Part shown: one piece after another, positions 42,587-54,431 of the stretch
Numbering within the stretch: the stretch's first letter is position 1
How the letters are laid out: the number at the start of each line of letters is the position of its first letter
Assembly (NCBI GenBank): GCA_963682025.1
Contig: OY821517.1
Span: forward strand, 299,797,344 to 299,861,343
Length of the DNA: 64,000 nt
Direction: 5' to 3'
Origin: Cordilura impudica
Taxonomy: Eukaryota > Arthropoda > Insecta > Diptera > Scathophagidae
Notes under the pieces: generated by a model
What the model saw: the letters and a program-made list of their open reading frames with translations, nothing else
Databases searched by the model: none
Told to the model about the DNA's origin: nothing
Translations under genes and position numbers: made by a program

Positions 42587-45525
42587 ACAAGTAAGAGTGT
42601 TAAATTCGGCTGGGCCGAATCTTTAATACCTTCCATCTGCATCTTAAACTCAATATTACAACCAATATTGGGTACGGCTGCCAATTTAAAACTGTTGTCG
42701 GTACTGAAATTTAAATTTCGAATACCAATTAAATTTAAAGTTCATTGGTTTTCTCGTTGGCCTGTTTCTATTATAATTCCTTGTTATAAATAACAATGGT
42801 CGTGTCTTCTTTAGAAAGAATTCGTTACTATTTGAAAAATGGCATCACTTTTCCTTTACTTGAGTAGAAAACCCCTAATGAAACACTCAAAGTTTGATCC
42901 CAATAAGAAAGTTTTGAGAAATTCATGATAATTGAAAAAAAAAGAAAAAATAATTTTATACTAATAATTTTAATTTTTAATTTTTAATTTTTAATTTTTA
43001 ATTTTTAATTTTTAATTTTTAATTTTTAATTTTTAATTTTTAATTTTTAATTTTTAATTTTTAATTTTTAATTTTTAAATTTTTAATTTTTAATTTTTAA
43101 TTTTTAATTTTTAATTTTTAATTTTTAATTTTTAATTTTTAATTTTTAATTTTTAATTTTTAATTTTTAATTTTTAATTTTTAATTTTTAATTATTAATT
43201 TTTAATTTTTAATTTTTAATTTTTAATTTTTAATTTTTAATTTTTAATTTTAATTTTTAATTTTTATTTTTAATTTTTAATTTTTAATTTTTAATTTTTA
43301 ATTTTTAATTTTTAATTTTTAATTATTAGTTTTTAATTTTTAATTTTTAATTTTTTATTTTTAATTTTTAATTTTTTATTTTTAATTTTTAATTTTTAAT
43401 TTTTAATTTTTAATTTTTAATTTTTAATTTTTAATTTTTAATTTTTAATTTTTAATTTTTTGTTTTTAATTTTTAATTTTCAATTTTTAATTTTAATTTT
43501 TAATTTTTAATTTTTAATTTTTAATTTTTAATTTTTAATTTTTAATTTTTAATTTTTAATTTTTAATTTTTAATTTTTAATTTTTTATTTTAATTTTTAA
43601 TTTTTAATTTTTAATTTTTAATTTTTAATTTTTAATTTTTAATTTTTAATTTTTAATTTTTAATTTTTAATTTTTAATTTTTAATTTAAATTTTTAATTT
43701 TTAATTTTTAAGTTTTAAGTTTTAATTTTTAATTGTTATTTTTTAATTTTTAATTTTTCATTGTTCGTTTTTCATTTAAATTTTAAATTTTAAATTTTTA
43801 ATTTTTAATTTTTAATTTTTAATTTTTAATTTTTAATTTTTAATTTTTAATTTTTAATTTTTGATTTTTAATTTTTAATTTTTAATTTTTAATTTTTAAT
43901 TTTTGATTTTTGATTTTTAATTTTTAATTTTTTGTTTTTAATTTTTAATTTTCAATTTTTAATTTTAATTTTTAATTTTTAATTTTTAATTTTTAATTTT
44001 TAATTTTTAATTTTTAATTTTTAATTTTTAATTTTTAATTTTTAATTTTTAATTTTTAATTTTTAATTTTTAATTTTTAATTTTTAATTTTTAATTTTTA
44101 ATTTTTAATTTTTAATTTTTAATTTTTAATTTTTAATTTTTAATTTTTAATTTTAAATTTTTTATTTTAATTTTTAATTTTTAATTTTTAATTTTTAATT
44201 TTTAATTTAAATTTTTAATTTTTAATTTTTAAGTTTTAAGTTTTAATTTTTAATTGTTATTTTTTAATTTTTAATTTTTCATTGTTCGTTTTTCATTTTA
44301 AATTTTAAATTTTTAATTTTTAATTTTTAATTTTTAATTTTTAATTTTTAATTTTTAATTTTTAATTTTTAATTTTTAATTTTTGATTTTTAATTTTTAA
44401 TTTTTAATTTTTAATTTTTAATTTTTAATTTTTAATTTTTGATTTTTGATTTTTAATTTTTAATTGTTTCTTTTCCATTTTTCATATATCATTTTTAATT
44501 ATCGTTTTTCATTTTCCATTTACCAATTTTAATTTTTCATTTTTCATTTTTCAAATTTCATTTTCCAACTTCCATTTTTCCACTTTCATTTTTACTTTTT
44601 ATTTTTAAATTTTTAATTTTTTGTTTTCAATTTTTAATTTTCCATTTTTCGTTTTTCATTTTCATTTTCAATTGTCAGATTTCATTTTTCGTTCTCCATT
44701 TACCATTTTTAATTCTTAATTTTTCGTTTTTCATTTTTCATATGTCATTTTCCATTATCCGTTTTTCATTTTTCGTTTTTCTTTTTTAATTTTTCATTTT
44801 TCATTTTCCAAATTCCATTTTTCGTTTTCAATTTTTCATATTTCATTTTCCATTTTTCATTTTTCAATTTTCATTTTTCATTTTCCACTTTTCATTTTTC
44901 AGTTTTTCGTTTTTCATTTTTAGTTGTTCAATTTGCATTTTTCATTTTTAATTTTTCGTTTTCCTTTTTCCATTTTTCATTTTCCATTCTTCATTTTTCA
45001 GTTTTCATTTTTAATTATTTTTATTTTCCAGTTTTCATCTTCCATTACCCATTTTTCATTTTCTATTTTCCATTTTTCATTTTCATTTTAATTTTTTTGA
45101 TGCATCATTTATTTGTGTGGCTTTTTTGAACTGGGAATGTTGTTATACAACTATTATGTTCAGCTACTAAAATATTACAACAAACACACTGGGTTTTATG
45201 TTTTTTTTAGAGGTATCTACATATTTTTGCTTCTATCTAAGCACGGTGATGCCTGATTTAGCCCATTTTCAATACGAACCTGCTGGGAAGTAATGCAAAT
45301 GATATTTTTGTAACCTTACCCAGTTAGATGACTTTTTTTGTGAATGATCGTGATTTCAACAGATAGACGGACAGACGGACATTGCTATGTCGACTCGATC
45401 TGTGATAGGGATCAAGAATATATATACCTTATGGGGTTGGAAATTAGTTTTTCGATGCCTTACAAATGGAATGACAAACCTATATATACCCTCTGCCATT
45501 GAGATGTTGAGGGTATAAAAATATT
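42587..45525 (-). mobile_element. DINE-type element, family 2, expanded by a heptamer array
   Basis: The left end reads ACAAGTAAGAGTG followed by the hairpin AATTCGGCTGGGCCGAATC, and the right end reads CCTCTGCCATTGAGATGTTG with GAGGGTATAAAAA. Before it lies AGACGGACAGACGGACATTG, a GTCY-type core on the reverse strand. This arrangement matches family 1, but the sequence differs and resembles Drosophila DINE-1-like ends. The middle is filled by about 2.1 kb of (AATTTTT)n, so the element is nearly 3 kb long instead of perhaps 0.8 kb. Confidence 0.7.
42967..45085. repeat. (AATTTTT)n heptamer array with higher-order duplication
   Basis: About 1.5 kb of nearly perfect AATTTTT heptamers (42967-44470), followed by 0.6 kb of degenerate CATTTTT/CGTTTTT variants. 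Marker variants occur twice in the same order: TTTGTTTTTAATTTTTAATT at about 43460 and 43932, AATTTAAATTTTTAATTT at 43682 and 44203, ATTGTTCGTTTTTCATTT at about 43760 and 44280, and GATTTTTGATTTTT at 43905 and 44441. A segment of about 0.5 kb was therefore duplicated. The spacing between the first two markers differs by 49 bp, exactly seven heptamers. Confidence 0.9.
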
Positions 45526-45529
45526 TTTA

Positions 45530-45715
45530 AGAATAATTCATTTTTAAGAAATTTTACTTTTAAAAAAAATTTCTTATTTTAAAAACGGTATTTAAAAGAA
45601 AGGAAATTTTTAAGAAAATATACTTTTCTAAAAAAGTACTTTAAAAAAGATTACTTTTGAAGAAATCGTACTTTTTAAGGAAAGGCACTTTAAAAAAATA
45701 ATATTATATAGTGGT
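45530..45715. repeat. TTTAAAAAAGTAC-type repeat, right block
   Basis: The same low-complexity type as 42340-42586, for example TTTTCTAAAAAAGTACTTTA. It directly follows the end of the family-2 element. Confidence 0.55.
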
Positions 45716-47375
45716 TTTCTTTTTTATATCGTGATAACATAAAAAATTTGGCTAAATTGACACGTAAAGTATAACCATACACACTCTCACAAAAAATGCC
45801 ACAACTACAATGACTACAAAGATATGAAGAACTACAACATATTGTACAAAGTACTTAAATTTAACTTAATGAATCTAAAACAATGCAAAGTAATGAATTG
45901 TAATAACTATTGATCAATCCCATAGCGAATTCACACACCCAAGGGCGGTAGCTTAAAAAACAAATGTCTTATACTGCCGACTGCTGGTATACTTATTCAT
46001 ATATTTTTTTCGTTTAAAACTTTAGTTCAAAACACAATTATTTCTCTTCTAGTGAAAAAAAAATCCGAAAATTTTGTTACAGCAGTGTTTATGGGCACAT
46101 AGATATATTTACTCATTTTCTTTGGAAATGGAAACAAATATATTATGGCATAGGAGAAAAAAAAACATTGAAACACAATTGCCAATGTGCAGCAGTTTCA
46201 CATGACTACTTAACATGAAAAACATTAAATTGTATAAAAAAAAAACTTTCAAATGCAAAATTTGCATATGAGTATATGCAATGTTTTTGTTGTTATTTTA
46301 TTTATTTAGTTTATAAAAAAAAACATATATATTTAGTATCAAGTAATTTTGTTTTTAGTTTTTTTTCTTCTATATTTTGTTGTGTTTTTGCTGCAACACA
46401 ACATAAAAATTGTTGACGATGACAACGGAATTATGTTACAAAATTTATGCATCAATGCTACTTACAACGCAAAAAATATACATACAAACACAACAACATC
46501 AAGTTTTTTTTATTCGTTAAAAAAAAATTTAAATCCGACACTCGAAAATTTTGATCAGTATTAACAGCATATCGTTCTAATATAAATTCCAAGCAAGTAA
46601 AGGTGTAGTATGTGATTTGAGGATATTCCTTAAACTTTCATAAACTTAACTTTAAATCTTTGAATATTCCGATATTCCCTAGAATTGTTAACCTTAGGTG
46701 TTTTAGCAATATCCTTTTATATATCTGTCCTTCCATTTATCTTCTCTTAATAAATGAGATATATATATATAAATTTATATACAACATAATTTTTTTTAAA
46801 TGGAATTATGCTTTTCAGAACATTTCTAGTCGGTCAAAGTTATGACATAGCCCCATACAGATTAAAATGTAATTAAAATAATTAAGGGGGGTAAGGGTTT
46901 AAAAGTTAAAAAAAACTCGTGTTTTCATAATTCTGAAGACATGACTATTTATTTCATATACACGTTATAGCATACGATTTGAAGAATCTTTGAAAAAATT
47001 TTCAATTAAAAATTTTAATAAATAAGTCCGCGACAGCGAATGCAAATTTCGGGAATTTGTTGTTAAAAAGTAGTTACGTGTAGATATAGCGTGTAAAATT
47101 TCGAGAGAATCGGTCAAGTAGATTTTGAGTTATGATGTTCACGGACTTCGAACATATATTTGCGATAAAATCGATTTAAAGTTTTTTAAAAACTGATTTA
47201 CATATATACGATATATATGTATCGTATGAGGCCGGTCGCTGGAAACGATGTATCCTCTTAAGTTTTGCTCCGATTTACTTGAAATTTTGACACAGCACTG
47301 TCGACATGTTGCACATTTAGAAACAGAAATGTAAAAAACAGGTTTTAAACTTTGCCCCCCCCCCTCCCACCTAAA
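45716..47375. other. AT-rich spacer, no gene seen
   Basis: Mostly unstructured AT-rich DNA. 46880-47370 contains a denser, less AT-biased stretch (ATTTCGAGAGAATCGGTC, GTATCGTATGAGGCCGGTCG, a poly-C run at 47347) that looks like part of a repeat, but nothing else in the window matches it. The open frame at 46349-46564 is hydrophobic and A/T-driven and shows no domain. Confidence 0.45.
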
Positions 47376-47470
47376 AAGGGTTAAATTAATTAGATACCCT
47401 TCTCCTTAGTCTTAAAATCAACAATATTATAACCTATGTTGGGTACAATTACCATTTTAATACAGTTAAC
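47376..47470 (-). mobile_element. DINE-type family 2 scrap
   Basis: AGATACCCTTCTCCTTAGTC and TTGGGTACAATTACCATTTT parallel the sequence just inside the hairpin end at 42625-42710 (TACCTTCCATCTGCATCTTA, TTGGGTACGGCTGCCAATTT). Both ends are missing. Confidence 0.55.
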
Positions 47471-47491
47471 CTTTTTCTTTTTTGAGCAGTA

Positions 47492-48385
47492 TTTACGAGG
47501 GCGGTCCCAGAATGACCCGAGCTGACGTATAGATAGCGGCAGTACTTTGAAAAAAAAAATTACTGTGGTGAAAAGCGACAACTTTATAAAACATATGGTT
47601 TAAGTTGCAAAGGCGCCATGTTGCTTAGTATTTTTTAGAGCCATCAGTAGTAAATGATCTCAGTAAATTTTTTAAAAATGGACAAAATCGGTCCCTTTCA
47701 TTTGAAAGACCGTAGTCCAGCCAATATTAAACGAACCTAGAATCTAATCTGGAGGAGTCAGGTCCTTCATTAGCGATTAAAAAAATGTTGGGTGGCTGTG
47801 TTTAAAAGAGGTCGTACGACCTGCCAAGACGAGCACCGTAGTGGTCGACCAATTGAGGTGGTCATGCCAGAAATAGTTAAGAAAAGCCACAAATTTCTAT
47901 TGGATAATCGTTGGCTGAAGGTGCGGGAGCTAGCTGAAAAGCATGCCATGTTTGCTCACAATGAAACAAAAACAGCATCGTGAAGGCTTCAGTAATAGTT
48001 CGTGATGTTTCACCGTAATAAAGCCGAGTTTTTGCATCGATTCGTCACCATGGATAAGACATGTGTCCACCACTTCACACCAGAGACAAAGCAACTGTCA
48101 AAACACTGGACTGAAATGGGAGAATCGTGTCCAAAGAAAGCAAAGATAGATCAATCTGCAGGCAAGGTTATGGCGTCTATTTTTTGAGATGAGGGTGGGA
48201 TAATTTTTATTGATTATCTTCAAATGGGAAAACAATCAAGGGCGATTATTATGCTAACTTATTGCAGCGTTATAGTAATGAAACTAAGGAAAAAGGCCGC
48301 GTTTGTCTTGTTTCATTAGGTCAATGCACCATTTCCCACATGCACTATAGCGATGGCCAAAATCTGTGAATTATACAAATTTACT
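47492..48385 (+). pseudogene. mariner (irritans-like) element and transposase, 3'-truncated
   Basis: The 5' end has an ACGAGGGCGGTCCCAGAATG start, typical of a mariner terminal repeat, and the same leader as the copy at 1041. The transposase begins MDKIGPFHLKDRSPANIKRT at 47678 and is then interrupted. It resumes as FKRGRTTCQDEHRSGRPIEV (47798) and reads MFHRNKAEFLHRFVTMDKTC (48005) with the first catalytic Asp. GKVMASIF follows, then YYANLLQRYSNETKE and, near 48318, a relic of the HQDNAP motif with TAG for Gln and Asn for the second Asp. The match ends near 48380 in MAKICELYKF, so the third Asp and the 3' repeat are missing. Confidence 0.8.
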
Positions 48386-49453
48386 TTGAATTGTAATTAA
48401 TATAAATAAATAAAAAGAAAAACATTTCTCATGTTCTTTTCTTTCAAATGTTGAGTTAAATAGTTGATTAAGCATGAGTTGAAGTAATAGGCAGAAGGAT
48501 GCTGACGATGAACAAGTCGCTTTGTTCGAAAGTAGCTACTCCATCTAGCGCTGTCTTCAATTTTTTCCAAATTTCTCTTACATTGCATAAAGTATTATCT
48601 TTTCTAGTATTAGAAAATGTATACATGATCTCGAACCGAACTATAAATAACTAATTATTATAAATAAATAAATATCGATAAAATCCTTTTACAGTTAAAA
48701 AAAGAGATATTTAAAGTTGGGTGAACAATTAAAGATTATGCGCGAACACGCGAGTTTGTTTATTTTTTGCTGCTAACAATATTTTTAATTTCAATGCTTG
48801 AATTTCAATTAATTTTCTCTTGTTTTCTAATTATTTGCTTATAATTATATTGAAAAAGTCAAATTAAATAAGATGGTTAAATCGGCGAATTAATATTAGA
48901 AGAACTCTGCCGTCTACTTCAGCGGCGGTTCCAGTCTTAAAGAAACAGTAAACAGCGGCGCCACACCGGCCTTAAGTTGCATGACTTGGATCTCTAGACA
49001 TGTATAATGATACATACACACATATGAAGGCTATAAAAACAACGACCAACAACGACAACAACAATAGTTACAGCTATCACAAACAGGAAACCGAATGTAG
49101 AACAACAACAGCATAACAGAAAACTCATATTTTTTTCAAGAGTTTTTTAAATTCTAATGGAAATCCCGGGGACTATTGAGCCGATTTCTAGTCGTAAGTC
49201 CTCTATCTTTCAAAAGATTATTTACTTGGCTGGTATCACTCAACTGGACTGTAGCCATGATATCTTGGCAAGGAGAAATTTTTAGAAAGTAAGAGCTAAC
49301 AATTTGGTCTAAGCTTAAAATAATAATTTAGGAAGATGGTCTCAGAAACCAGGCATATTAAACTTGTATGCCTCAGGGATTTAGATTTTATATAATCAGT
49401 TGGATTTTAAAAAACTGTCCGAAAAACTATGAGAGCCGCGCATACTCTCAATT
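48386..49453. other. Spacer, no gene seen
   Basis: AT-rich DNA with an (AAC)n-like purine stretch near 49040-49075 (CAACAACGACAACAACAATA). I could not assign any frame or repeat. Confidence 0.5.
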
Positions 49454-50186
49454 CTGTGGTTTTCTAGAATAACCGCGATGTCATAAAATCAAAATGTTCA
49501 GGGGAGCCAAAAAACGTTATAATTGAAATTATGGGCGCGATATGAAGTTTTGGGCAATAAATACTATATATACAATTTTGAGTCAAAAATCTTCAGAAGA
49601 ATAGATCCTAGAGAAGGACGAAAAAAACAATATGTAAATTACACGTAAAGTGTGTGCAGATAAAACAACTTAAGTCGACAAACGTCATTTTCTTTGAAAA
49701 AGAAAATTACCAATGCAACCACCCATGTAGACATAAGTTGTTGTTGCTTGAAAAATGGATATTTTTGTTCGTCAACAAAAAGTTAACGGGACTTAGGATG
49801 AGAATATAACAACGTATCAAGAATAATAGTGACAAAAAATAACAGAAATAAACACACAAGTTTTTATAAGTGGTTATAAACTGAAAAATAATCCAAAATT
49901 ATTTTGCATTTTTTTATTAATAACAACGTATGTCGCTATGTGTCGTTTTCTGAGAAACTTATTTGTCAGCGATCAAACGTAGGTTGAAATACGTCCATAG
50001 TGCTGCAAATAAATTTAATAAACATTTCAGTTACGTCGTTATTTAAAGAAAAAGCTCAGAAACGGTCAATATTTTTTTTTTTTTTTAATTTAACACATGT
50101 AAAGAGCGTTAAAAATTAATATATTAGGCATCGTTAACTCAAAACTGACAAAAATGAACATACGCGGTTATTCTAGAAAACCACAG
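49454..50186. mobile_element. MITE family A, copy 2 (733 bp)
   Basis: Same orientation and ends as copy 1 at 110-800: CTGTGGTTTTCTAGAATAAC on the left and TTATTCTAGAAAACCACAG on the right. AATT flanks both ends and gives a 4-bp target duplication. It aligns with copy 1 over nearly the whole length. The differences are a replaced stretch near 49500-49560 and an extra 20-30 bp near 49695. Its terminal repeats are better preserved than those of copy 1. Confidence 0.9.
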
Positions 50187-50344
50187 AATTGACCTAAAAG
50201 CGATCGTGTGAGAAGTTCAAGACAATGTTCGGCGATTTTCGTCCGCAATATAACATAGAGACCAACCATCTTAGCATTACTTTTTTTAGGGGACTATGAC
50301 TAAAATCGTCCTTCAGGATGTACATCGCAATATATGGATATATA

Positions 50345-50783
50345 CAGTCAGTCAATAAAGTTAGTATGCAAACTGTAAATCAAAATTCAATTCAAAAATT
50401 TCGCACATCCTGTATTACCCTGCCGTCTTTATTTTTCTGTTTTGTTGTTTATTGTGTTAGCTTCCAGCATCTAGTTAGAATAACCAGTTTTTAAAGCACT
50501 GTTAGATTTGCAAGCAATTGTTTTTTAGATTGATATAAAAATATAGTCAACGCACAGTTAATTCAGGTATTTAGAAGTAAGGTGACAAAGTGGACTCCAG
50601 AGCAATTATTTTATATTTTGATTAGGATTTACAAGTTTTGAAAAGTTTTGGTTGTATATTTGGAAAAAAAATACATTAAAAACAAACATCAAATAGCGCC
50701 GATGGCAAAGAATTGTCTTCGGATATCAGAGAAGTGATAATAAAAATCTATCTGGAGCACAAAACTCAAAGACAAATAGCTGA
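50345..50783 (+). pseudogene. Tc1-like element, 5' end and start of transposase
   Basis: A terminal-repeat-like start (TACAGTCAGTCAATAAAGTT, then AGTATGCA) is followed by a leader. At 50705 a frame begins that reads KELSSDIREVIIKIYLEHKT and QRQIAE, the first helix-turn-helix of Tc1-type transposases. It is cut at 50783 by a DINE-type fragment and no further Tc1 coding sequence is seen. Confidence 0.55.
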
Positions 50784-51020
50784 ATGAAAGCTTATACACA
50801 AAATTTCATCAAAATATATTCATACTTGCGACCTGTAGTTTGATTGCCAGGTTTACATGGACACACAGAACGAACAGACAGACAGGCAGACTGAAATCGT
50901 TAAATCGACTCAGAAAGTGATTCTGAGTCGATCGGTATAATATATCAAACATTTTTGGTAGTTACAAACATCAGCCCAAACTCATTATACCCTCACCACA
51001 TAGTGGTATAGGATATAAAA
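50784..51020 (-). mobile_element. DINE-1/mini-me-like element, family 1, copy 8, short end piece
   Basis: Only the last 240 bp: AAAGCTTATACACAAAATTTC, a weak (ACAG)n tract near 50876, the CGACTCAGAAAGTGATTCTG palindromic region and the CACATAGTGGTATAGGATAT end. Confidence 0.8.
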
Positions 51021-51025
51021 ACGAC

Positions 51026-51205
51026 TGCTGTTGAAAAAGATGAATAAGAAGAAGGTGCTGTTCTTTCATCCAAACAATGCACGGATGCACATATATATAG
51101 TCGGCATTGCAAAATTCCATAAATGTGGCTACAAATTGTTAGCTCATCGCCCATATATACCGGATGTAGCCTCTAAGGCCCATTTTCTTTTCACAAACCT
51201 AAATA
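51026..51205 (+). pseudogene. mariner transposase, C-terminal fragment
   Basis: An open stretch reads KKKVLFFHPNNARMHIYIVG, AKFHKCGYKLLAHRPYIPDV and HFLFTNLNK. It aligns with the mariner region that spans the second and third catalytic Asp residues. The usual HQDNAR is HPNNAR and the PSDY Asp is lost (ASKAHF), so both catalytic positions are gone. It is not continuous with the Tc1-like piece on the other side of the DINE fragment. Confidence 0.65.
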
Positions 51206-51406
51206 AATGAAATTATTTGTCAAACTAATACTAAATACTATTAAATAGTATTATAAAAAATGTCTATATGAAGGTTCTTCATAATCGGAAAACATGAAAT
51301 GGAGCTTAGTCATCAACGGGTCAAATATTCTATAATCTTTTTAGTTATTCAAAAGTTTTCATATATGAAGAAAATTTTAGGAATATAAATGTAAATTCTG
51401 AAGTAA

Positions 51407-52559
51407 GCTATGATATTAATAGGCAAGACGATTTCTTGTTACCGATATTAGTTTTTCAGTTTTAATCCTATTTTGACCAACCATCGCTCATTTGAAAGGT
51501 ATTTCATTTTAGCTGTCCACCGGATTTACAGATTTTAACATATTTTTGGAATAAAATGCATTTAAAGTTGGTAGTAACCCAAAAACAAAATTATACAATT
51601 ACATGTGTGTGTTCATTAAATTTGTTAATGTGTTTGCAAAAAGCCCTGTGGTGAATTGAAAAATAATGACAATAACGACAGTAAAAAGTATTGAATTATG
51701 AATTGGCTGAAATTAATTAGCATACCTTTGGGGTCTTTATTAAATAAAACAAGTAAGAAAATTATAGTCGGTCTAGACCGACTATACGATACCCTATACC
51801 ATGTGTTTAGAGACCCTATCTCTTAGGCTCAACTAACTGGATATAGAAAATAAGCATAAACCATATATGAGTGGGATTTTTATTAATTTTTTCGGCTGCA
51901 GATATGAAAAAGTTCATATCGGATGCTTTATCTATATGGGGACCAGGCCCAAAAATGGACCGATCCTGGTAAAGTCTCCTGTATTTTGCAAAAATATATA
52001 CAAACAAAATTTGAGAAGAATCAGTGCAATATTTTTGTTTTTTGATAGATTTAAGTGAAGATCGGGAAGCAGCTCTATATGGGGCCTCTGACTGAGACTC
52101 GTCCAGTTGGGATCATTTTTGGACTACTGATTAATGGATGTAATATATACATACAAACCCAATTTGACTAAGATTTTTATGATAAGTTGGGTCTTATGGC
52201 ATTATATGTTGATTTCATAGGGTTCAGTTGTATGGGGGCTAGGTCTGAACATGGACCGATTCTCACCAATTTCAATAGCGTTCATCCCATGGCCGATAAA
52301 AGATCAAATACCAAATTTCGTCAAAATATGTTCATATTTGCGACCTGCAGTTTGATTACAAGCTTTACATGGACACACAGACGGACGGACGGGCGGACAT
52401 CATTAAATCGAATCAGATAGTGATACTGATTCGATCGGTATAATTAAATTACAAACAGCAGCACAAAGTCATTATACCGAAACCACATAGTGGTATAGGG
52501 TATAAAAATAAAATTTAATAGAATTTGCACTCGAATTTCGAGGACTGGAATCTGCTAGT
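51407..52559 (+). mobile_element. Non-autonomous Helitron, copy H5, split by a DINE-type element
   Basis: The 5' end is slightly decayed (GCTATGATATTAATAGGC for TCTATAATATTAATAGGC). The 3' end is intact with GCACTCGAATTTCGAGG and CTAGT at 52559. The insertion at 51746-52505 lies only about 55 bp from the 3' terminus. Confidence 0.8.
51746..52505 (-). mobile_element. DINE-1/mini-me-like element, family 1, copy 9
   Basis: The left end is intact (ACAAGTAAGAAAATTATAG, hairpin AGTCGGTCTAGACCGACT). A short deletion lies near 51967, the ACGG tract is only three to four units (52380-52397), and AAGATGGGTCTAGG is deleted before the CACATAGTGGTATAGGG end. Confidence 0.85.
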
Positions 52560-52719
52560 TAAATTTAATGGGCCTTTAAATAATTATAACTTCTGACTAG
52601 TACAAGGAAAGTCTCATGGGGCCATCAGCAGACTGATATTTCACTTGGATATCTATTGGAACACGATAAAATAATTTTGGTAAAAAAAAATTTATAAGAA
52701 ACATATTTTATAAAAAAAA

Positions 52720-53409
52720 ACCAAGTTAGAAAATAATAGTCTGTCTGTTTTAGGTCCAACTAATTAGATATAGAAAATAAGCATAAGACAAATTTGTATG
52801 GCATTGTTATTCATTTTTTGCCTTCGGATATGAAAAAGTTCATAATTTATATGAGGACTTAGTAGAAAAGTGAACCGATCCTGACCATGTTTGGCAAAGT
52901 CACTTCTTTTTTCCAAAAGCATTGCCCACCAAATTTAAGAACAACACGTGCAGTTTTTTTGTTTTCTGAAAGATTTAAATGAAGATCGGAAAGCAGCTTG
53001 TCCTAAGAATTGTTCTACATGACTTCTTTTAGGACTACTGATTAATGAATGTATTAGACATATACAAATCAAATTTGACCGAGATCTATGTGAAAATTTG
53101 GATCTTATGACAATTTAAGCCGATTTCATAGGTGTGATTTGTATGGGTACTAAGTCCGAACATGACCGATTTTCAGCGTTCGTCTCATGGTCGATAAAGC
53201 CTTACATACCAAATTTCGCCAATACATTTTCATATTTACGACCCATAGTTTGATTGCAAGGTTTACATGGACACGCAAACGGACGGACGGATATCGCTAA
53301 ATCGATTCAGAAAATGATTCTGATTTGATCGGTACAATAAAAGAATGGTCTAGGTCAAACATCAGCACAAACTCATTTTACCGTGACCACAAAGTAGTGT
53401 AAGGTATAA
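52720..53409 (-). mobile_element. DINE-1/mini-me-like element, family 1, copy 10, diverged
   Basis: An older copy. The left end reads CCAAGTTAGAAAATAATAG with most of the hairpin deleted. The body is collinear but with many substitutions, two to three ACGG units remain at 53280, and the end is ACAAAGTAGTGTAAGGTAT. Confidence 0.75.
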
Positions 53410-53999
53410 AAAATGAAGAAGTAAATCTTCATTAATTTATTGTATCAGAAAATCTATGTAGTGCAGATCAGAAGACCTGATGGTTTTCCACTTTTAAGGA
53501 AAGCTGCGAAAAGATAAAGTATTTTGTATTTGGATTTCGCAAGTATACGAAAACTAGACGACAAATTTTTTCACTAAAACAAATTTCTGAGTGTAGTTTT
53601 ATATCTACATATATAATTCATGCTTATTTATTTTGCTTAGTGCATGTGTCAAAAGCATTGTATGCATAAGTAAGGTTAAGTTGGCAAAAATAAAAAAAAA
53701 AATATAAGAAATATTAAAACGAAAATTGATGTGAAAATTTTACAAAACACACAAAAAATATATAAACTAAGACAAATGTGTAAAGATGAATGATGTATAA
53801 AGATGAGTTATTACCACGGAGGTTGCCTTTTTTTTTTAAAGAAATTTAAAAATAATGCTTGTCATAAATTAAAGTCAAATACTTTGTTTTATATGAGGAT
53901 AATTAATTTAAATTGAGTAGGCAAATTTATGACATGTATTTAAAACGGAAACCAGAAAATTTAAATGGAAAAAAACAAAGTTTGCAAAAAATTAAATAA
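53410..53999. other. AT-rich spacer
   Basis: No gene, repeat family or inverted repeat seen; several poly-A/T runs. Confidence 0.5.
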
Positions 54000-54189
54000 A
54001 ACAAGTATGAAAGTTGTAGTCGGTGTGAACCGACTGTATGATACCCTTAACCATGACTATCGGGAAAAGAAGGTTAAAAAACTGTGTCGTCAGGACATAT
54101 ATAATGAACTTACAAAAATTCGGCTAGATTATCAGACTTAGCGACATATAGGTATGTAAAAGTTAATATGAATGTGATATTTATGTATA
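54000..54189 (-). mobile_element. DINE-type end fragment
   Basis: ACAAGTATGAAAGTTGTAG is followed by the hairpin AGTCGGTGTGAACCGACT and ATGATACCCTTAACCATG. This is the hairpin end of a family-1-like variant. Beyond about 54060 the sequence no longer matches. Confidence 0.6.
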
Positions 54190-54431
54190 CTAGCAGAGCC
54201 CAGCAATCGAAATTCGAGTGCAAATTCTAGGAAATTTTATTTTTTGTTTCATTCAATTTTTTTCTTTCAACATTTTTTAATCTATGTGTATATATATATA
54301 TAAATATATAATTTATGAATATTTAAATAAAATTCACTAAATTGTGAATTTTTAATAAAATGCATTAATTTGCATTACACATATTTGATAAACACACAGA
54401 AGATATAAAAATGGGATTAATAATAAATAAT
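54190..54431 (-). mobile_element. Non-autonomous Helitron, copy H6, 3' end only
   Basis: ACTAGCAGAGCCCAGCAATC and the hairpin half TCGAAATTCGAGTGCAAATT mark the 3' terminus at 54190. After about 70 bp the similarity fades into AT-rich DNA with a (TA)n run near 54290. It ends where H7 begins, so two Helitron 3' ends face the same way 242 bp apart. Confidence 0.6.

Noticed and set aside
46349..46564. Small secreted or membrane protein
   Set aside because: The hydrophobic start is produced by T-rich DNA, the rest is Asn/Thr-rich from A-rich DNA, and no homologous family or splice context is visible.
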